Source of the DNA: Limnochordales bacterium
GTDB taxonomy: Bacteria > Bacillota > Limnochordia > Limnochordales > DUMU01
Length of the DNA stretch: 64,000 nucleotides
NCBI GenBank assembly: GCA_014896315.1
Contig: JADBKP010000003.1
Coordinates: forward strand, 184,134 to 248,133
Direction of reading: 5' to 3'
The notes under the pieces are model-generated. The model saw only the letters and a list, made by a program, of their open reading frames with translations, did no database searches and was not told where the DNA came from. Made by a program: the position numbers and the translations under genes. Within the stretch, counting starts at the first letter, position 1. The number at the start of each line of letters is the position of its first letter. Positions 40,087-49,868 of the stretch are shown in pieces.

Positions 40087-41190
40087 ATGCGGATCACGAG
40101 TATCAAAGCGTATCCGGTCAACATTCCCTACAAGAAGCCCTTCGTGATCACCGGCGGGGCGAGCGCCGTCGGCGATCACGTGCTTGTGCGGCTGGAAACG
40201 GATACAGACGTGGTCGGGTACGGTGAAGCCGCGCCTATGACCTCATACTCAGACGAGACCCAGAACGACATTCTGAACGCCATCAACAAGTACCTCGCAC
40301 CGGCCGTGATCGGCTGCGACCCCTTCGACCTGGAGGAGATCCACAGCCGAATGGCGCGGGCTCTCCCGGGCCACCATTTCAGCCGGGCCGCTATCGACCT
40401 GGCCCTGTACGATGTACAGGGAAAAGCCCTTGGCCTGCCGGCATATAAGCTGATGGGCGGATGCGTGCGGGACCGCATCCCGATGGCCTGGGTGGTCGGC
40501 ATGGGGACGATCGACGAGATGGTGGCCGAGGCCGTTGAACACGTGCGCCGGTACGGGTTCAAGACGGTGAAACTCAAGATCGGCCGCGATCCCAGGAAAG
40601 ACCTGGAGGTGGTCCGGCTGGTACGCCAGGCGCTCGGCCCCGACGTCAAAATCCGGGTTGACGCCAACCAGGGCTATGATGTAGCCACCGCCATCCGGAC
40701 CTTGCGCAAGATGGAAGAGTACGACCTGGAGCTGATCGAGCAACCCGTTCCCCGGCATAACCTTCTCGGGATGGCGGAGGTGGCGGCCGCCCTCGACACC
40801 CCGATCGAAGCGGACGAGTCCATGTTTGACCAGTTTGAGGCGATGACCCTCATCCGTCTCAAGGCCTGTGACATCATCAACATCAAGATCATGAAACCGG
40901 GTGGTCTCTACCCCTCAAAGAAGGTCGCTGCCCTCTGCGAAGCAGCCGGGATTAGCTGCCTTGTCGGTTCAATGGTTGAGTTCGGTCTGGGAACCGCCGC
41001 CGGACTCCATTTCGCTGCCTCCACTCCTGCCGTTGAGCACGCCTGTGAACCGGTGGGCGGCTTCCTCTATGCCGGCGATGTCGTGCAGGAGGATTTCAGC
41101 CTGAGTGCCGTGGTGGACGGCTGCCTCCCCGTGCCGCAAAAGCCGGGGCTGGGCGTCACTCTGAAACCGGAGTACCAGACAATCTGGTGA
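40087..41190 (+). CDS. Enolase-superfamily enzyme (dipeptide epimerase/MLE-like)
   Basis: A 367-residue protein from ATG 40087. It has the muconate-lactonizing subgroup pattern: VGYGEAAPM, ALYDVQGKALGLPAY, the first acid/base KTVKLKIGRDP (K-x-K), metal ligands RVDANQGYD, LELIEQPVP and PIEADESMF, and the second lysine INIKIMKPGG. The two lysines either side of the barrel suit racemases, cycloisomerases and dipeptide epimerases. The upstream M20 hydrolase would fit dipeptide or N-acyl-amino-acid use. Substrate not readable. Confidence 0.85.
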   Translation: MRITSIKAYPVNIPYKKPFVITGGASAVGDHVLVRLETDTDVVGYGEAAPMTSYSDETQNDILNAINKYLAPAVIGCDPFDLEEIHSRMARALPGHHFSRAAIDLALYDVQGKALGLPAYKLMGGCVRDRIPMAWVVGMGTIDEMVAEAVEHVRRYGFKTVKLKIGRDPRKDLEVVRLVRQALGPDVKIRVDANQGYDVATAIRTLRKMEEYDLELIEQPVPRHNLLGMAEVAAALDTPIEADESMFDQFEAMTLIRLKACDIINIKIMKPGGLYPSKKVAALCEAAGISCLVGSMVEFGLGTAAGLHFAASTPAVEHACEPVGGFLYAGDVVQEDFSLSAVVDGCLPVPQKPGLGVTLKPEYQTIW

Positions 41191-41205
41191 GGCCTGAATG
41201 AGGAG

Positions 41206-41231
41206 CGGGTGGGTCGTTTGCGACCCACCCG
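41206..41231. terminator. Bidirectional terminator between convergent genes
   Basis: An 11-bp perfect inverted repeat (CGGGTGGGTCG and its complement) around TTTG lies between the enolase-superfamily gene (+) and the RRM gene (-). It may serve both strands, although no long U-run follows directly. Confidence 0.65.
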
Positions 41232-41268
41232 TCACAAGTTGCAGCGCTTTTTCTACATTTCTACGGCG

Positions 41269-41553
41269 TTAAAACCGGCGCTCGCGCGGCCCTCTGCCCG
41301 CCGGTTGCGGACGAGGCTGAGCCTCTTTCACATTGAGCGGACGCCCGTCCAACTCCTGCCCGTTAACCTCACTGATCACGCGCTCCGCATCTTCATCAGG
41401 AACTTCAACGAAGCCAAAGCCCCGGGAACGACCGGTCTCCCGGTCCGAGATGATGCGGGCCGACAGTACCTGGGTGTAATTGGAGAAAAACTCGGTCAGC
41501 GTCTGCTCCGTTGTCCGCCAGGCAAGGTTACCAACATACAGAGTCTTGGCCAT
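41269..41553 (-). CDS. RRM-domain RNA-binding protein
   Basis: A 94-residue protein with one RNA-recognition motif: TLYVGNLAWRTTEQTLTEFF (RNP2 LYVGNL), then SDRETGRSRGFGFVEV (RNP1 RGFGFV) and a basic Pro/Arg tail. Such small RRM proteins in bacteria are thought to be RNA chaperones, often cold-responsive. The start ATG 41553 has GGAGACG upstream. The region 41554-41835 to the MFS gene holds divergent promoters only. Confidence 0.95.
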   Translation of the reverse strand: MAKTLYVGNLAWRTTEQTLTEFFSNYTQVLSARIISDRETGRSRGFGFVEVPDEDAERVISEVNGQELDGRPLNVKEAQPRPQPAGRGPRERRF

Positions 41554-41835
41554 GGATACGTCTCCTTCTGCTGGCGATGACCAGCACTGAGTCTCGGTCC
41601 GCGTCCCCAAGCCAAACCAAACTGGTGACACAGCGAAACCGGAGTCTGCCGGGGTACCCCATCGCCAGCCCATCGACGGAGACCTAGGGCCGATACCAGC
41701 GCCGATGACCCAATGGTGCCATAAGGGCGCGACCTCTTTTTGATTTTAGCATCGCACATCCGTCAACGCAAGTTACGAATCTGATAAAATGATACCTGCT
41801 GCTTCGAGCGTTCCCAGTAAAGGACGGCGAATTGG

Positions 41836-43137
41836 TTGCTCCGCTCCATTCGGCAATTGCCTTACTGGCAATGGAATCTCTATGTCATTTGGGGTGCAGT
41901 CTTTACTGCCCAGATTGCCTTCTCCATCGTCACCCCCTTTCTCCCTACCCTCGTCGTCGAGCTGGGCGTCAGAGAGAACGTCTCCGCCTGGGCCGGGCTG
42001 GTCTTTGCCGTTAACTTCATTACCTCCAGCCTGATCGCCCCCGTCTGGGGCTCTCTGTCCGACCGGTACGGCAAGAAACCGATGATGCTGCGGGCCGGGC
42101 TGGGAATCGGAATCACCTACTTTGGGATGGCATCCGCTACCTCTGTCTGGCAGTTGATCCTCTGGCGGGCCGTCAACGGCCTCGTCTCCGGTTTCATCCC
42201 GGCAGCCAACACCTTTATCGCCAGCAACACCCCCGAGGGCGAACTGGGCAAGGCCCTCGGCTTCCTTCAGGCAGGCGGGGCTGCCGGTCTGATCATAGGC
42301 CCGCTGCTTGGCGGGCTCATCGCCGGATGGGTGGGACCCCGCGGTTCTTTTCTGGTCAGCGGAGGGCTGCTGATCATGGCAGCCCTCTCCCCCTACATCT
42401 TCCGCCTGCAGGAGCGTGCACCGGTCCGCAAGGAACAACCCCGTCCCCTGCAGGATGTGAAGGAGTGCCTGCAAAACACAAGCCTCCGCCTGCTCTTTCT
42501 CGTGCAACTGATGGTGCAGTCCGGCCTGCTCTTCGTTCAACCGACGCTGCCGCTCTACATCAGGGAGATAACCACTTCCCGGGTAGAACTGGTAACCGGG
42601 ATCGTCTACTCCCTGGTAGGTATAGCAACTGTTTTGGGCAGTCCCTTCCTATCGCGCCGGGCCAGCCGAAACGGGCCGGCTCTGCTGACCGCCTGTCTCG
42701 CGCTGGCCGCCCTCTTCAATGTGGGCCAGGGGCTGTCACGCAGCCCCTGGCTTCTCGGAGTCTTCCGCTTTCTCTTCGGGCTTGCCAACGCCGGTATTTC
42801 GGTGAGCGCCAGCCTGATGATGGCGCTCAGCGTTCCCCCCGAGGCCCGCGGCCGCACTTTCGGCTTGCTGCAGAGCGTCAACTCCCTGGGGGGAGTACTC
42901 GGTCCGCTGATTGGCGGCTCACTGGGCGATGCCCTGGGACTGCGCTCCCCCTTCTTCGCCACCGCTGCCGTCCTGGCCTCTGCCAGCGCCCTGATCAGGC
43001 TGTACGGATCAGAGTTGCCGGCTGCGCCAGCGGTGGAGGCGACAGCAAAAGCTCCTTGTCCGCCGCCGGCTGGGGACGGCCCTTCGCTACCAGCTTGTCC
43101 CACGGGTACCGGCAGGGCTGGCCGCGCCACCGGTTGA
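41836..43137 (+). CDS. MFS family transporter
   Basis: A 433-residue protein with 12 likely membrane helices and the MFS motif A loop PVWGSLSDRYGKKPMML between helices 2 and 3. The later half shows RTFGLLQSVNSLGGVLGPLIGG, as in drug or sugar efflux carriers (MdtG/YfcJ-like). The TTG at 41836 with AAAGGA upstream is the best start. The last ~40 residues are a polar tail. Its 3' end overlaps the convergent lpdA gene by 51 bases. Substrate unknown. Confidence 0.85.
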   Translation: MLRSIRQLPYWQWNLYVIWGAVFTAQIAFSIVTPFLPTLVVELGVRENVSAWAGLVFAVNFITSSLIAPVWGSLSDRYGKKPMMLRAGLGIGITYFGMASATSVWQLILWRAVNGLVSGFIPAANTFIASNTPEGELGKALGFLQAGGAAGLIIGPLLGGLIAGWVGPRGSFLVSGGLLIMAALSPYIFRLQERAPVRKEQPRPLQDVKECLQNTSLRLLFLVQLMVQSGLLFVQPTLPLYIREITTSRVELVTGIVYSLVGIATVLGSPFLSRRASRNGPALLTACLALAALFNVGQGLSRSPWLLGVFRFLFGLANAGISVSASLMMALSVPPEARGRTFGLLQSVNSLGGVLGPLIGGSLGDALGLRSPFFATAAVLASASALIRLYGSELPAAPAVEATAKAPCPPPAGDGPSLPACPTGTGRAGRATG

Positions 43138-44607
43138 ACGGGCCGGGGCGACGTGTACCGGCATTCCCAGGAAGAGATGGGCGCTCTCCACCACCGCTTC
43201 CGACAGGGTCGGATGGGCGTGGATCGTCTCGGCCACCTGCTTAATGGTCAGACCGTTCTGCAGCGCCAGGGTATACTCGTGGACCAGCTCGGTAGCGTTG
43301 GGCCCGATAAGATGCGCTCCCAGAAGACGGGCCGCACCGGGATCCCCCGCCTCACCGATCAGCTTGATCATCCCTTCGGTCTCGCCCAGCACCTGCGCCT
43401 TGCCGACAGCAGCAAACGGCAGCTTCACCAGCTGATAGGGGGTGCCGTTCTTCTTCAGCTCCTCTTCTGTAGCCCCCACCCATGCAACCTCCGGGGCAGA
43501 GAAGACAGCCGCCGGCACGGGATGGTGGAATTGTGCCTTCCCTCCGAGGGCATTTTCGGCCGCTACCATTCCCTGCATGAAAGCGGCGTGGGCCAGCATC
43601 GTGCCGCCGGTAACGTCCCCCACCGCATAGACATGCGGTCGGCTGGTCTGCTGGCGGTCATTCACCCGAACCCGGCCGCTTTCGATCTCGACCCCCGCTT
43701 CCTCCAGGCCGGCCAGATTGGGCCGCCGCCCTACTGCCACCAGTATCGTCTCCGCCTGCACCTCTTCAGCCTTGCCGTTCCGTTCAAAACGCAGGGTGAA
43801 GTTACCGGCGCTGCCGGTCACTTCGGTAAGGCTCGCTCCCGTCTCTACCCGGATGCCCCGCCGTTTGAAGCTGAGAGCCAGGCGTTTGCTGATCTCTTCG
43901 TCGGCCACCGGCAGAAGTGTCGGCATCATTTCGATAATGGTTACCTCCGATCCGAAGGAACGGTAGATCGAAGCAAACTCCACGCCGATCACGCCGCCGC
44001 CAACGATGGCCAGCCGGGCCGGTGGCCTGTCCAGGGCCAGGGCCTCGTCGCTGCCAATCACCCCTGCAGCATCGAGCCCGGGCACCGGAATACGCGCCGG
44101 TACGGATCCGAGCGCCAGGATGACGTTGCTCGCCACCAGCCGGCGTCTCGCCTCACCTGATTCCCCTGCTGCTTCCCCGGCTGCAGCAGCACTTGAACGG
44201 ACTTCGACGACTGGCCTTTGATCAGCCCCGCTACCAGCAGGAAGCAGTCGGCCCTCGCCGTTGATGATCTCTATGCCATGACCGCGGACGAGACGGGTTA
44301 GCCCTTCGACGAGAGTCCTGACCACCTCCGCCCTCCGTGCCTGTACCTTCTCCCAGGAAAAGCTTATCGGGCCATTGATCACGACCCCGAACTCAGCGGC
44401 GCGACGTGTCGTCTCGAGCACTTCGGCACTGCGGACCAGCACTTTTGTGGGTATGCAGCCGGCATTAAGGCACGTCCCGCCGAGATTCGCTTTCTCTATC
44501 AGCGCCACTTTGGCCCCCAATTCGGCCGCATGAATAGCAGCCACGTACCCGCTGGGACCGCCACCGATTACAATCAGGTCGAATTCTCCCGCTTGCAGTT
44601 GTACCAT
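43087..44607 (-). CDS. lpdA: Dihydrolipoyl dehydrogenase
   Basis: A 506-residue FAD/NAD(P) disulfide oxidoreductase. FAD-binding LIVIGGGPSGYVAAIHAAELG, redox pair GGTCLNAGCIPTK, NAD-binding LAIVGGGVIGVEFASIYRSFG, VGRRPNL, YAVGDVTGG and the catalytic HAHPTLSEAV near the end. An unusual alanine/glycine/glutamate insert (SSAAAAGEAAGESGEARRR) sits at about 138-156. No dehydrogenase-complex partner is adjacent. GGAGGTGATG lies before the ATG. The stop end overlaps the convergent MFS gene. Confidence 0.95.
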   Translation of the reverse strand: MVQLQAGEFDLIVIGGGPSGYVAAIHAAELGAKVALIEKANLGGTCLNAGCIPTKVLVRSAEVLETTRRAAEFGVVINGPISFSWEKVQARRAEVVRTLVEGLTRLVRGHGIEIINGEGRLLPAGSGADQRPVVEVRSSAAAAGEAAGESGEARRRLVASNVILALGSVPARIPVPGLDAAGVIGSDEALALDRPPARLAIVGGGVIGVEFASIYRSFGSEVTIIEMMPTLLPVADEEISKRLALSFKRRGIRVETGASLTEVTGSAGNFTLRFERNGKAEEVQAETILVAVGRRPNLAGLEEAGVEIESGRVRVNDRQQTSRPHVYAVGDVTGGTMLAHAAFMQGMVAAENALGGKAQFHHPVPAAVFSAPEVAWVGATEEELKKNGTPYQLVKLPFAAVGKAQVLGETEGMIKLIGEAGDPGAARLLGAHLIGPNATELVHEYTLALQNGLTIKQVAETIHAHPTLSEAVVESAHLFLGMPVHVAPARSTGGAASPAGTRGTSW

Positions 44608-44656
44608 TGTATAGCATCACCTCCAGAGACACTGCCAGTATACCATGGAGGTGACA

Positions 44657-44874
44657 GCTCACTGCTTGTCAGCACTTGCCCGTCCCGAACCGGCGGGCGA
44701 ATCCTCGGCTGTCCGGCCGACGGCTGTGCGTACCACGGCGTCGCACCCACGGCGCGCGACGTCGACGCGTACATCGCTGCCCTGGGCGACTCCGGCCTGT
44801 CGCCGGCGGTTGAAGGGATGCACTCCGCGGCTGGTGACGCGGGGCTCCAGACAAATAGCTACGCCAAGCCCTGA
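44657..44874 (+). other. Coding-like stretch without a start, lpdA-ilvD interval
   Basis: The 355-base gap between lpdA and ilvD contains an open frame of ~72 codons with coding-like GC-rich third positions: [40 protein letters not shown], ending AKP and TGA at 44874. No in-frame ATG/GTG/TTG follows the GGAGGTGA at 44646-44653. It could be a gene remnant (the [10 protein letters not shown] piece resembles a metal-binding loop) or a chance frame. The rest of the gap (44875-44962) holds only the ilvD ribosome site and presumably its promoter. Confidence 0.25.
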
Positions 44875-44962
44875 CCGGCCGTCCGATCATGCACCCGATC
44901 CTACGGAGGGGACCGCACCTTGCGCAGCGAAATGTCTTCTAACTCTTAAGGGGGTATCCGTC

Positions 44963-46666
44963 GTGCAGGAAACGCAGGCTGCCCGGGGGCAGCGGAGCAA
45001 CATGATCAAGATGGGGGTTGACCGGGCGCCCCACCGGAGTCTCTTGCGGGCGGCTGGGGTGCGCGACAGCGATTTCGGTAAACCCTTCATCGCTATCGCC
45101 AACTCATACTGTGACATCGTGCCCGGCCACGTTCACCTGCAGGAGTTCGGACGGCTGATCAAAGAGGCGGTCCGGCAAGCAGGCGGCGTGCCGTTCGAGT
45201 TTAACACCATCGCCGTCGACGACGGGATCGCCATGGGTCACATCGGTATGCACTACTCCCTCCCCAGCCGGGAGCTGATCGCGGATTCGATCGAGACGAT
45301 GGTGAACGCCCACTGGTTCGACGGACTGATCTGCATTCCCAACTGCGACAAGATCGTGCCCGGGATGATCATGGGGGCGTTGCGGGTCAACATCCCGACT
45401 ATCTTCATCAGCGGGGGCCCGATGCCCGCCGGGCGGGACCCGCAGACGGGCGAGGCGCTCGACCTCATCTCGGTATTTGAGGGCGTGGGAGCTCTCAAAG
45501 CGGGCAGGATCGATGCCGAACGCCTCGCGGAGCTGGAACGGCTTGCCTGCCCCAGTTGCGGCTCGTGCTCGGGTATGTTCACCGCTAACTCCATCAACTG
45601 CATGCTGGAGGCGCTGGGTCTCGCGCTCCCCGGCAACGGCACGATCCTGGCCAACACCCCGCAAAGGGCCGAACTGGCGAAAAAGGCGGCGGCACAGATC
45701 ATGAAGCTGGTTGAGGCCGGCTTGCGGCCGCGGGATATAGTCACGCGGGAGAGCCTCGACGACGCCTTCGCCCTGGACATGGCCATGGGGGGTTCAACCA
45801 ACACTGTACTGCACGGTTTGGCCATCGCTTACGAGGCCGGATTCGAGTACCCGCTCGCGCGGCTGAATGAACTCTCCGCCAAGGTGCCGCACCTGTGCAA
45901 GGTTAGCCCCGCCTCCCGGTGGCACATCGAGGACGTGCACCGGGCGGGTGGGATCAGCGCCATCCTGAAAGAACTGAGCAAGATCCCCGGCCTGCTCCAC
46001 CTGGACCGGCCCACGGTCACGCTCAGCACGCTGCGGCAAAACATCGAGGCGGCTGAAATTCGGGATACCGAAGTGATCCGGCCGCTCTCCCGCCCCTACA
46101 GCACCACAGGGGGCCTGGCAGTCTTCTTCGGCAACCTCGCTCCAGAAGGGGCTTTGCTCAAGACCGGAGCCGTCGATCCAGACGTGACCTTCCATCGCGG
46201 CCCGGCGGTCATCTTTGAATCGCAGGAAGAGGCGGACGCGGGAATCAAGGCGGGCAAGGTGAAGCCCGGCGATGTGGTGGTCATTCGCTATGAAGGCCCC
46301 AAAGGAGGACCGGGTATGCCCGAGATGCTCTCCCCCACTTCCGCCATCGTCGGCATGGGCCTCGGCAAGAGTGTCGCCCTCATCACCGATGGGCGCTTCA
46401 GCGGTGGCACACGGGGGATCTGCCTGGGCCACATCTCGCCGGAAGCGGCCGAAGGTGGCCCCATCGCCCTCATCGAACCGGGGGACATCATTACCATCGA
46501 TATTCCGAACCGCCGGCTGGAGCTCGAAGTATCGGACGAGGAATTGGCCCGGCGCCGCAGCCGGTGGCAGCCACCGGCGCCCAAGGTCAAAAACGGCTGG
46601 CTGGCCCGGTATGCGTACTTCGTTACATCGGCAAGCCACGGAGCTGTACTCCGTTCACCCAGCTAA
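44963..46666 (+). CDS. ilvD: Dihydroxy-acid dehydratase
   Basis: A 567-residue protein from GTG 44963 (AAGGGGGT upstream; the frame stays open ~300 bases further upstream, but with no family similarity). IlvD hallmarks: [31 protein letters not shown], the Fe-S cysteine in [42 protein letters not shown], the late [14 protein letters not shown] and [13 protein letters not shown]. It makes 2-keto acids for valine, leucine and isoleucine. No other ilv genes are near. A terminator follows. Confidence 0.95.
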   Translation: MQETQAARGQRSNMIKMGVDRAPHRSLLRAAGVRDSDFGKPFIAIANSYCDIVPGHVHLQEFGRLIKEAVRQAGGVPFEFNTIAVDDGIAMGHIGMHYSLPSRELIADSIETMVNAHWFDGLICIPNCDKIVPGMIMGALRVNIPTIFISGGPMPAGRDPQTGEALDLISVFEGVGALKAGRIDAERLAELERLACPSCGSCSGMFTANSINCMLEALGLALPGNGTILANTPQRAELAKKAAAQIMKLVEAGLRPRDIVTRESLDDAFALDMAMGGSTNTVLHGLAIAYEAGFEYPLARLNELSAKVPHLCKVSPASRWHIEDVHRAGGISAILKELSKIPGLLHLDRPTVTLSTLRQNIEAAEIRDTEVIRPLSRPYSTTGGLAVFFGNLAPEGALLKTGAVDPDVTFHRGPAVIFESQEEADAGIKAGKVKPGDVVVIRYEGPKGGPGMPEMLSPTSAIVGMGLGKSVALITDGRFSGGTRGICLGHISPEAAEGGPIALIEPGDIITIDIPNRRLELEVSDEELARRRSRWQPPAPKVKNGWLARYAYFVTSASHGAVLRSPS

Positions 46667-46684
46667 ACTGCGGCTGCTTCCCGT

Positions 46685-46728
46685 ACGGCCGTCTGCGCAA
46701 ATTGCGAAGACGGCCGTTCGGGTTTCTT
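46685..46728 (+). terminator. Intrinsic terminator after ilvD
   Basis: ACGGCCGTCT (46685-46694) pairs with AGACGGCCGT (46708-46717) around a loop that can itself pair (GCGCAAATTGC), followed by TCGGGTTTCTT. Confidence 0.85.
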
Positions 46729-46840
46729 GAGTGGGAGATGCCCGGACGCCCATCTTTACGATCATGCCAGGAGCGGGTATTTTATGAGAGACCATGCAAC
46801 TTGTAAATAGGCTAACAGAAAGGAGTCTATCTTCATTAGC

Positions 46841-48241
46841 ATGACGAAAGCACTTGCTTATATTGCCGTGGTAGGAATCTTCGCGCTGATAGCAGCCTTC
46901 AGCGGCTTTACCACGGACCAGCTAGTCGCCATCGCAGTCTTCATCGGTTTCATCGCCGGCACTCTCTTCTACTGGCCTTTCCGGCTGGCTTTTGCCTTTG
47001 CCGGAATTGCGATACTCCTCGGAGCTAACTTGCTTGACATTCCGCACCTGATCGAATTTGCCAGTCTCGACGTTATCCTCTTCCTGATTGGAATGATGAC
47101 GCTTATCGGGTATCTCGAGGAGCGTCACTTCTTTGAATGGGTGCTCGATAGGCTCTTACCCTTCATTGGCGGGACGGCCCGCAAGCTCATGGGCTCTATC
47201 ATGTTCCTTGCCTTCCTTTCCGCCGCTCTGGTAGATGAAGTTACCTCCATCCTCTTCATGTCGGCCATCGTCTTGCGCGTCGCCCGTCATTACAAAGTGA
47301 ATCCCATCCCGTTCATCATCATGACAGTCTTCGCCACCAACATCGGCAGCAGTGCCACGGTCGTCGGCAATCCCATCGGCGTCCTGATTGCGCTCAGGGC
47401 CGGCCTGACCTTCCCCGACTTCCTGCGCTGGGCCACCCCCATCGCTGTGGCAGCACTCGTCCTGACCATCGTCCTCTCTTTCATATACTTCCGCCGCCCG
47501 CTCGAGGAGATGGAGAAGAAGATGCGCGAGGCCCGGCAGAATCTCAAAGTGAAGGAGGCCGAAGCGCTGGCGCAGGCAACCGGGAGCGAAACAGGCAGCA
47601 TGCTCTTTCCCGCGCTCCTTTTCCTTGGCACGGTTGCCGGGTTGATCCTGCATAAGCAGATCGAACATGCTCTCGGGCTCGGCACCAACACCATGCTGGT
47701 GGGTGTGGCGTTGCTGGCCGGTGCGCTGGTCCTCTTCATCGAGCGTGAACGCGCCCGCGAGCTGGTGGAGAAGCGGGTTGACTGGTGGACGCTCGCCTTC
47801 TTCATGCTTCTGTTTGCTTCCGCCGGCACGCTGCGCTTCAAGGGAGTCACCGATGTGATAGCCCGCGGGATGATCCACGTCACCGGGGGCGAGACGACAC
47901 CTCTGTTGCTCGTGATCACCTGGAGCATCGGGGCCCTTACGGCCTTTATGGACAACGTGCTGGCGGTAGCCAGCTTTATCCCCATCGTCAGTGACCTGGC
48001 CAAGGAGGGAATACAGACCGCCCCGCTCTGGTGGGGTATGCTTTTTGGTGGAACGATTCTGGGTAACCTGACCCTGATCGGTAGTACCGCCAACATCGTG
48101 GCGATCGGTCTTCTGGAACGGCAGGAGAAACGCCAGGTCTCCTTCATGGAGTGGTTCTGGCCCGGACTGGTAACGGCAGTGCCATCCCTGGCCCTGGCTA
48201 CCCTGCTCATCTGGTTGCAGCTACCGCTCTTGACGAAGTAG
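46841..48241 (+). CDS. ArsB/NhaD-type ion transporter permease
   Basis: A 466-residue membrane protein of 11-12 helices. It resembles the arsenite permease/Na+:H+ antiporter (IT) superfamily: DVILFLIGMMTLIGYLEE near 75-92, ALVDEVTSILFMSAIVLRVA, the repeat signature TNIGSSATVVGNPIGVLIA, then in the second half ALTAFMDNVLAVASFIPI and GNLTLIGSTANIVAIG. The two NP/ST-containing re-entrant motifs fit the inverted-repeat fold. Ion not readable; arsenite is unlikely without arsR/arsA nearby. Confidence 0.85.
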   Translation: MTKALAYIAVVGIFALIAAFSGFTTDQLVAIAVFIGFIAGTLFYWPFRLAFAFAGIAILLGANLLDIPHLIEFASLDVILFLIGMMTLIGYLEERHFFEWVLDRLLPFIGGTARKLMGSIMFLAFLSAALVDEVTSILFMSAIVLRVARHYKVNPIPFIIMTVFATNIGSSATVVGNPIGVLIALRAGLTFPDFLRWATPIAVAALVLTIVLSFIYFRRPLEEMEKKMREARQNLKVKEAEALAQATGSETGSMLFPALLFLGTVAGLILHKQIEHALGLGTNTMLVGVALLAGALVLFIERERARELVEKRVDWWTLAFFMLLFASAGTLRFKGVTDVIARGMIHVTGGETTPLLLVITWSIGALTAFMDNVLAVASFIPIVSDLAKEGIQTAPLWWGMLFGGTILGNLTLIGSTANIVAIGLLERQEKRQVSFMEWFWPGLVTAVPSLALATLLIWLQLPLLTK

Positions 48242-48279
48242 GATCACCGTGGTAAACTGCGCACAAATCAGACCAGTTC

Positions 48280-48570
48280 CTGCCGATGAAGGGGACCAGT
48301 AGCCGGTGCGGAATGCTCAAGAGAGCCGGCGGATGCTGCGAGCCGGTGCTTCCCCCGAGCGAATCCCCCCCGGAGGTGCCGCCGAAGCCTGAGATCGCAG
48401 ACAAGGGGCTCAGGATAAGGCGTGCCGGACCAACCGTTAACGGAAATGAGTGGCTCATCCGCTCGAGCCGTGACGTGGCACGGTTCGTATCTGGTTTTAC
48501 GGCGCGGGTGGGCAATCTGGGTGGCACCGCGGTGATTCGCCCCAGCCTGACTAGGCTGGGGTTTCTTTTT
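48280..48570 (+). promoter_or_regulatory. T-box riboswitch leader, probably sensing tRNA-Ser(GGA)
   Basis: Stem I shows the AGTA box (48299-48302), AGAGAGCCGG and the distal GATGCTGCGAGCCGG. A GAATCC (48361-48366) sits where the specifier is expected, so the codon is probably TCC (serine). The antiterminator T-box CTGGGTGGCACCGCGG lies at 48517-48532. The intrinsic terminator (CCCCAGCC, loop, GGCTGGGG, then TTTCTTTTT) spans 48539-48570. Low charged tRNA-Ser would let transcription read into the aminotransferase gene. The specifier reading is tentative; the T-box and terminator are clear. Confidence 0.85.
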
Positions 48571-48649
48571 CCGCCGGCAGCCCGAGTACTCGTTTCCTTC
48601 TCTCACCAGGAAAGCACGGCAGGACTGGGGGCTTGGGAGGTACACCGAG

Positions 48650-49837
48650 ATGACCGATGCTGAGTTCCTTGTGCCGCCGGAAGACGAATTACTGCTCATC
48701 CCCGGCCCCACGCCGGTGCCGCGTGCGCTGCGGCTGGCGGCGGCAAGGCCGTTGATCAACCACCGCGGCCCGAAGTTTACCAGCATGTACCGGCAGATCG
48801 AGGCCGGGCTTCGTCCGCTCTTTGGCACCGAAAACGGCACAATCCTGATCTTCCCCGCCTCCGGTACGGGCGTGATGGAGTCTGCCATCGTCAACCTCTT
48901 CTCCCCCGGCGACCGGGTTGTGGTGGGGGTAATGGGCGAGTTCGGCCACCGGTTTGCCGAGATCGCTCGCGCCTTCGGGCTGCAGGTCGAAGAGCTTGCG
49001 GTCCCATGGGGTACGGCCATCACTCCGGAGCTGTTGCGGAGCTACCTGGCCAGCCACGATCCAGCGAGCATTGCCGGCGTCATTCTCACCCAGAACGAGA
49101 CTTCCACCGGAGTGACGCTCGACCTGGCCACTCTCGGACCGCAAGTGAAGGAGTTTGGCCTGCTGCTGGTCGTCGACGCCGTCAGCGCTTTCGGTGGGAT
49201 CCCCATGCAGATGGATGCCTGGGGCGTAGATGTGGTGGTCACCGCCTCGCAAAAGGCGCTGATGTGCCCGCCCGGATTAGGCCTGGTTGCCGTCTCCCAG
49301 TCCGCGTGGGCGGCTGTGGAGAAAGCAAAGCTTCCCCGGTATTACTGGGACTTTCGGGCGGCCCGTAAGTTTGGTGAACGGGGTGAGACTCCCTACACTC
49401 CTGCTGTCAGCCTCTGGTTTGCCCTGAAGGAGGCTCTTGCCCTGATCAACGCGACCGGGCTCGATGCCACGTATGCCAGCCACCGGCGGCGGGCAGCGAT
49501 GGTGCGAGCCGGCCTGCGAGCCCTGGGGCTGGAACTGCTGGTAAAAGACGAGCGCATCGCCTCCCCCACCGTCACGGCAGTGCTGGTGCCTGCGGGAGTG
49601 GATGGAAGCAAGGTTCTCGCCCGGTTGCGGGACGAGAAGAAGGTAGTGGCCGCCGGCGGGCAGGGTCAGTTGAAAGGCAAGATCTGGCGGTTTGCCCACA
49701 TGGGTGCGATTGACGAAGCCTCCCTGCTCAGAGCCCTGAATGCCCTGGAAGAGATTCTGCGGGAGGAGGGCTACACTACCGTCCCCACCGGAACGGCGGC
49801 CAAAGCCGCGCAAGAGGCAGCGGCTACGGCCGACTGA
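48650..49837 (+). CDS. Class V aminotransferase (serine-glyoxylate/SerC-like)
   Basis: A 395-residue PLP enzyme: ELLLIPGPTPVPRALRLA, INHRGPKF, FPASGTGVMESAIVNLFSPGD, LTQNETSTGVTLDL, VVDAVSAFGGIPMQMDAWGVDVVVTASQKALMCPPGL (the PLP lysine in SQKAL), and a small C-terminal domain. It belongs to the alanine/serine-glyoxylate aminotransferase group. In many Clostridia a protein of this type acts as phosphoserine aminotransferase. The serine-type T-box in front of it supports a role in serine synthesis, an inference from regulation. No serA is adjacent. Confidence 0.85.
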   Translation: MTDAEFLVPPEDELLLIPGPTPVPRALRLAAARPLINHRGPKFTSMYRQIEAGLRPLFGTENGTILIFPASGTGVMESAIVNLFSPGDRVVVGVMGEFGHRFAEIARAFGLQVEELAVPWGTAITPELLRSYLASHDPASIAGVILTQNETSTGVTLDLATLGPQVKEFGLLLVVDAVSAFGGIPMQMDAWGVDVVVTASQKALMCPPGLGLVAVSQSAWAAVEKAKLPRYYWDFRAARKFGERGETPYTPAVSLWFALKEALALINATGLDATYASHRRRAAMVRAGLRALGLELLVKDERIASPTVTAVLVPAGVDGSKVLARLRDEKKVVAAGGQGQLKGKIWRFAHMGAIDEASLLRALNALEEILREEGYTTVPTGTAAKAAQEAAATAD

Positions 49838-49868
49838 GCCAGCCCCGGAACTCACCTGGGAACAGGCC

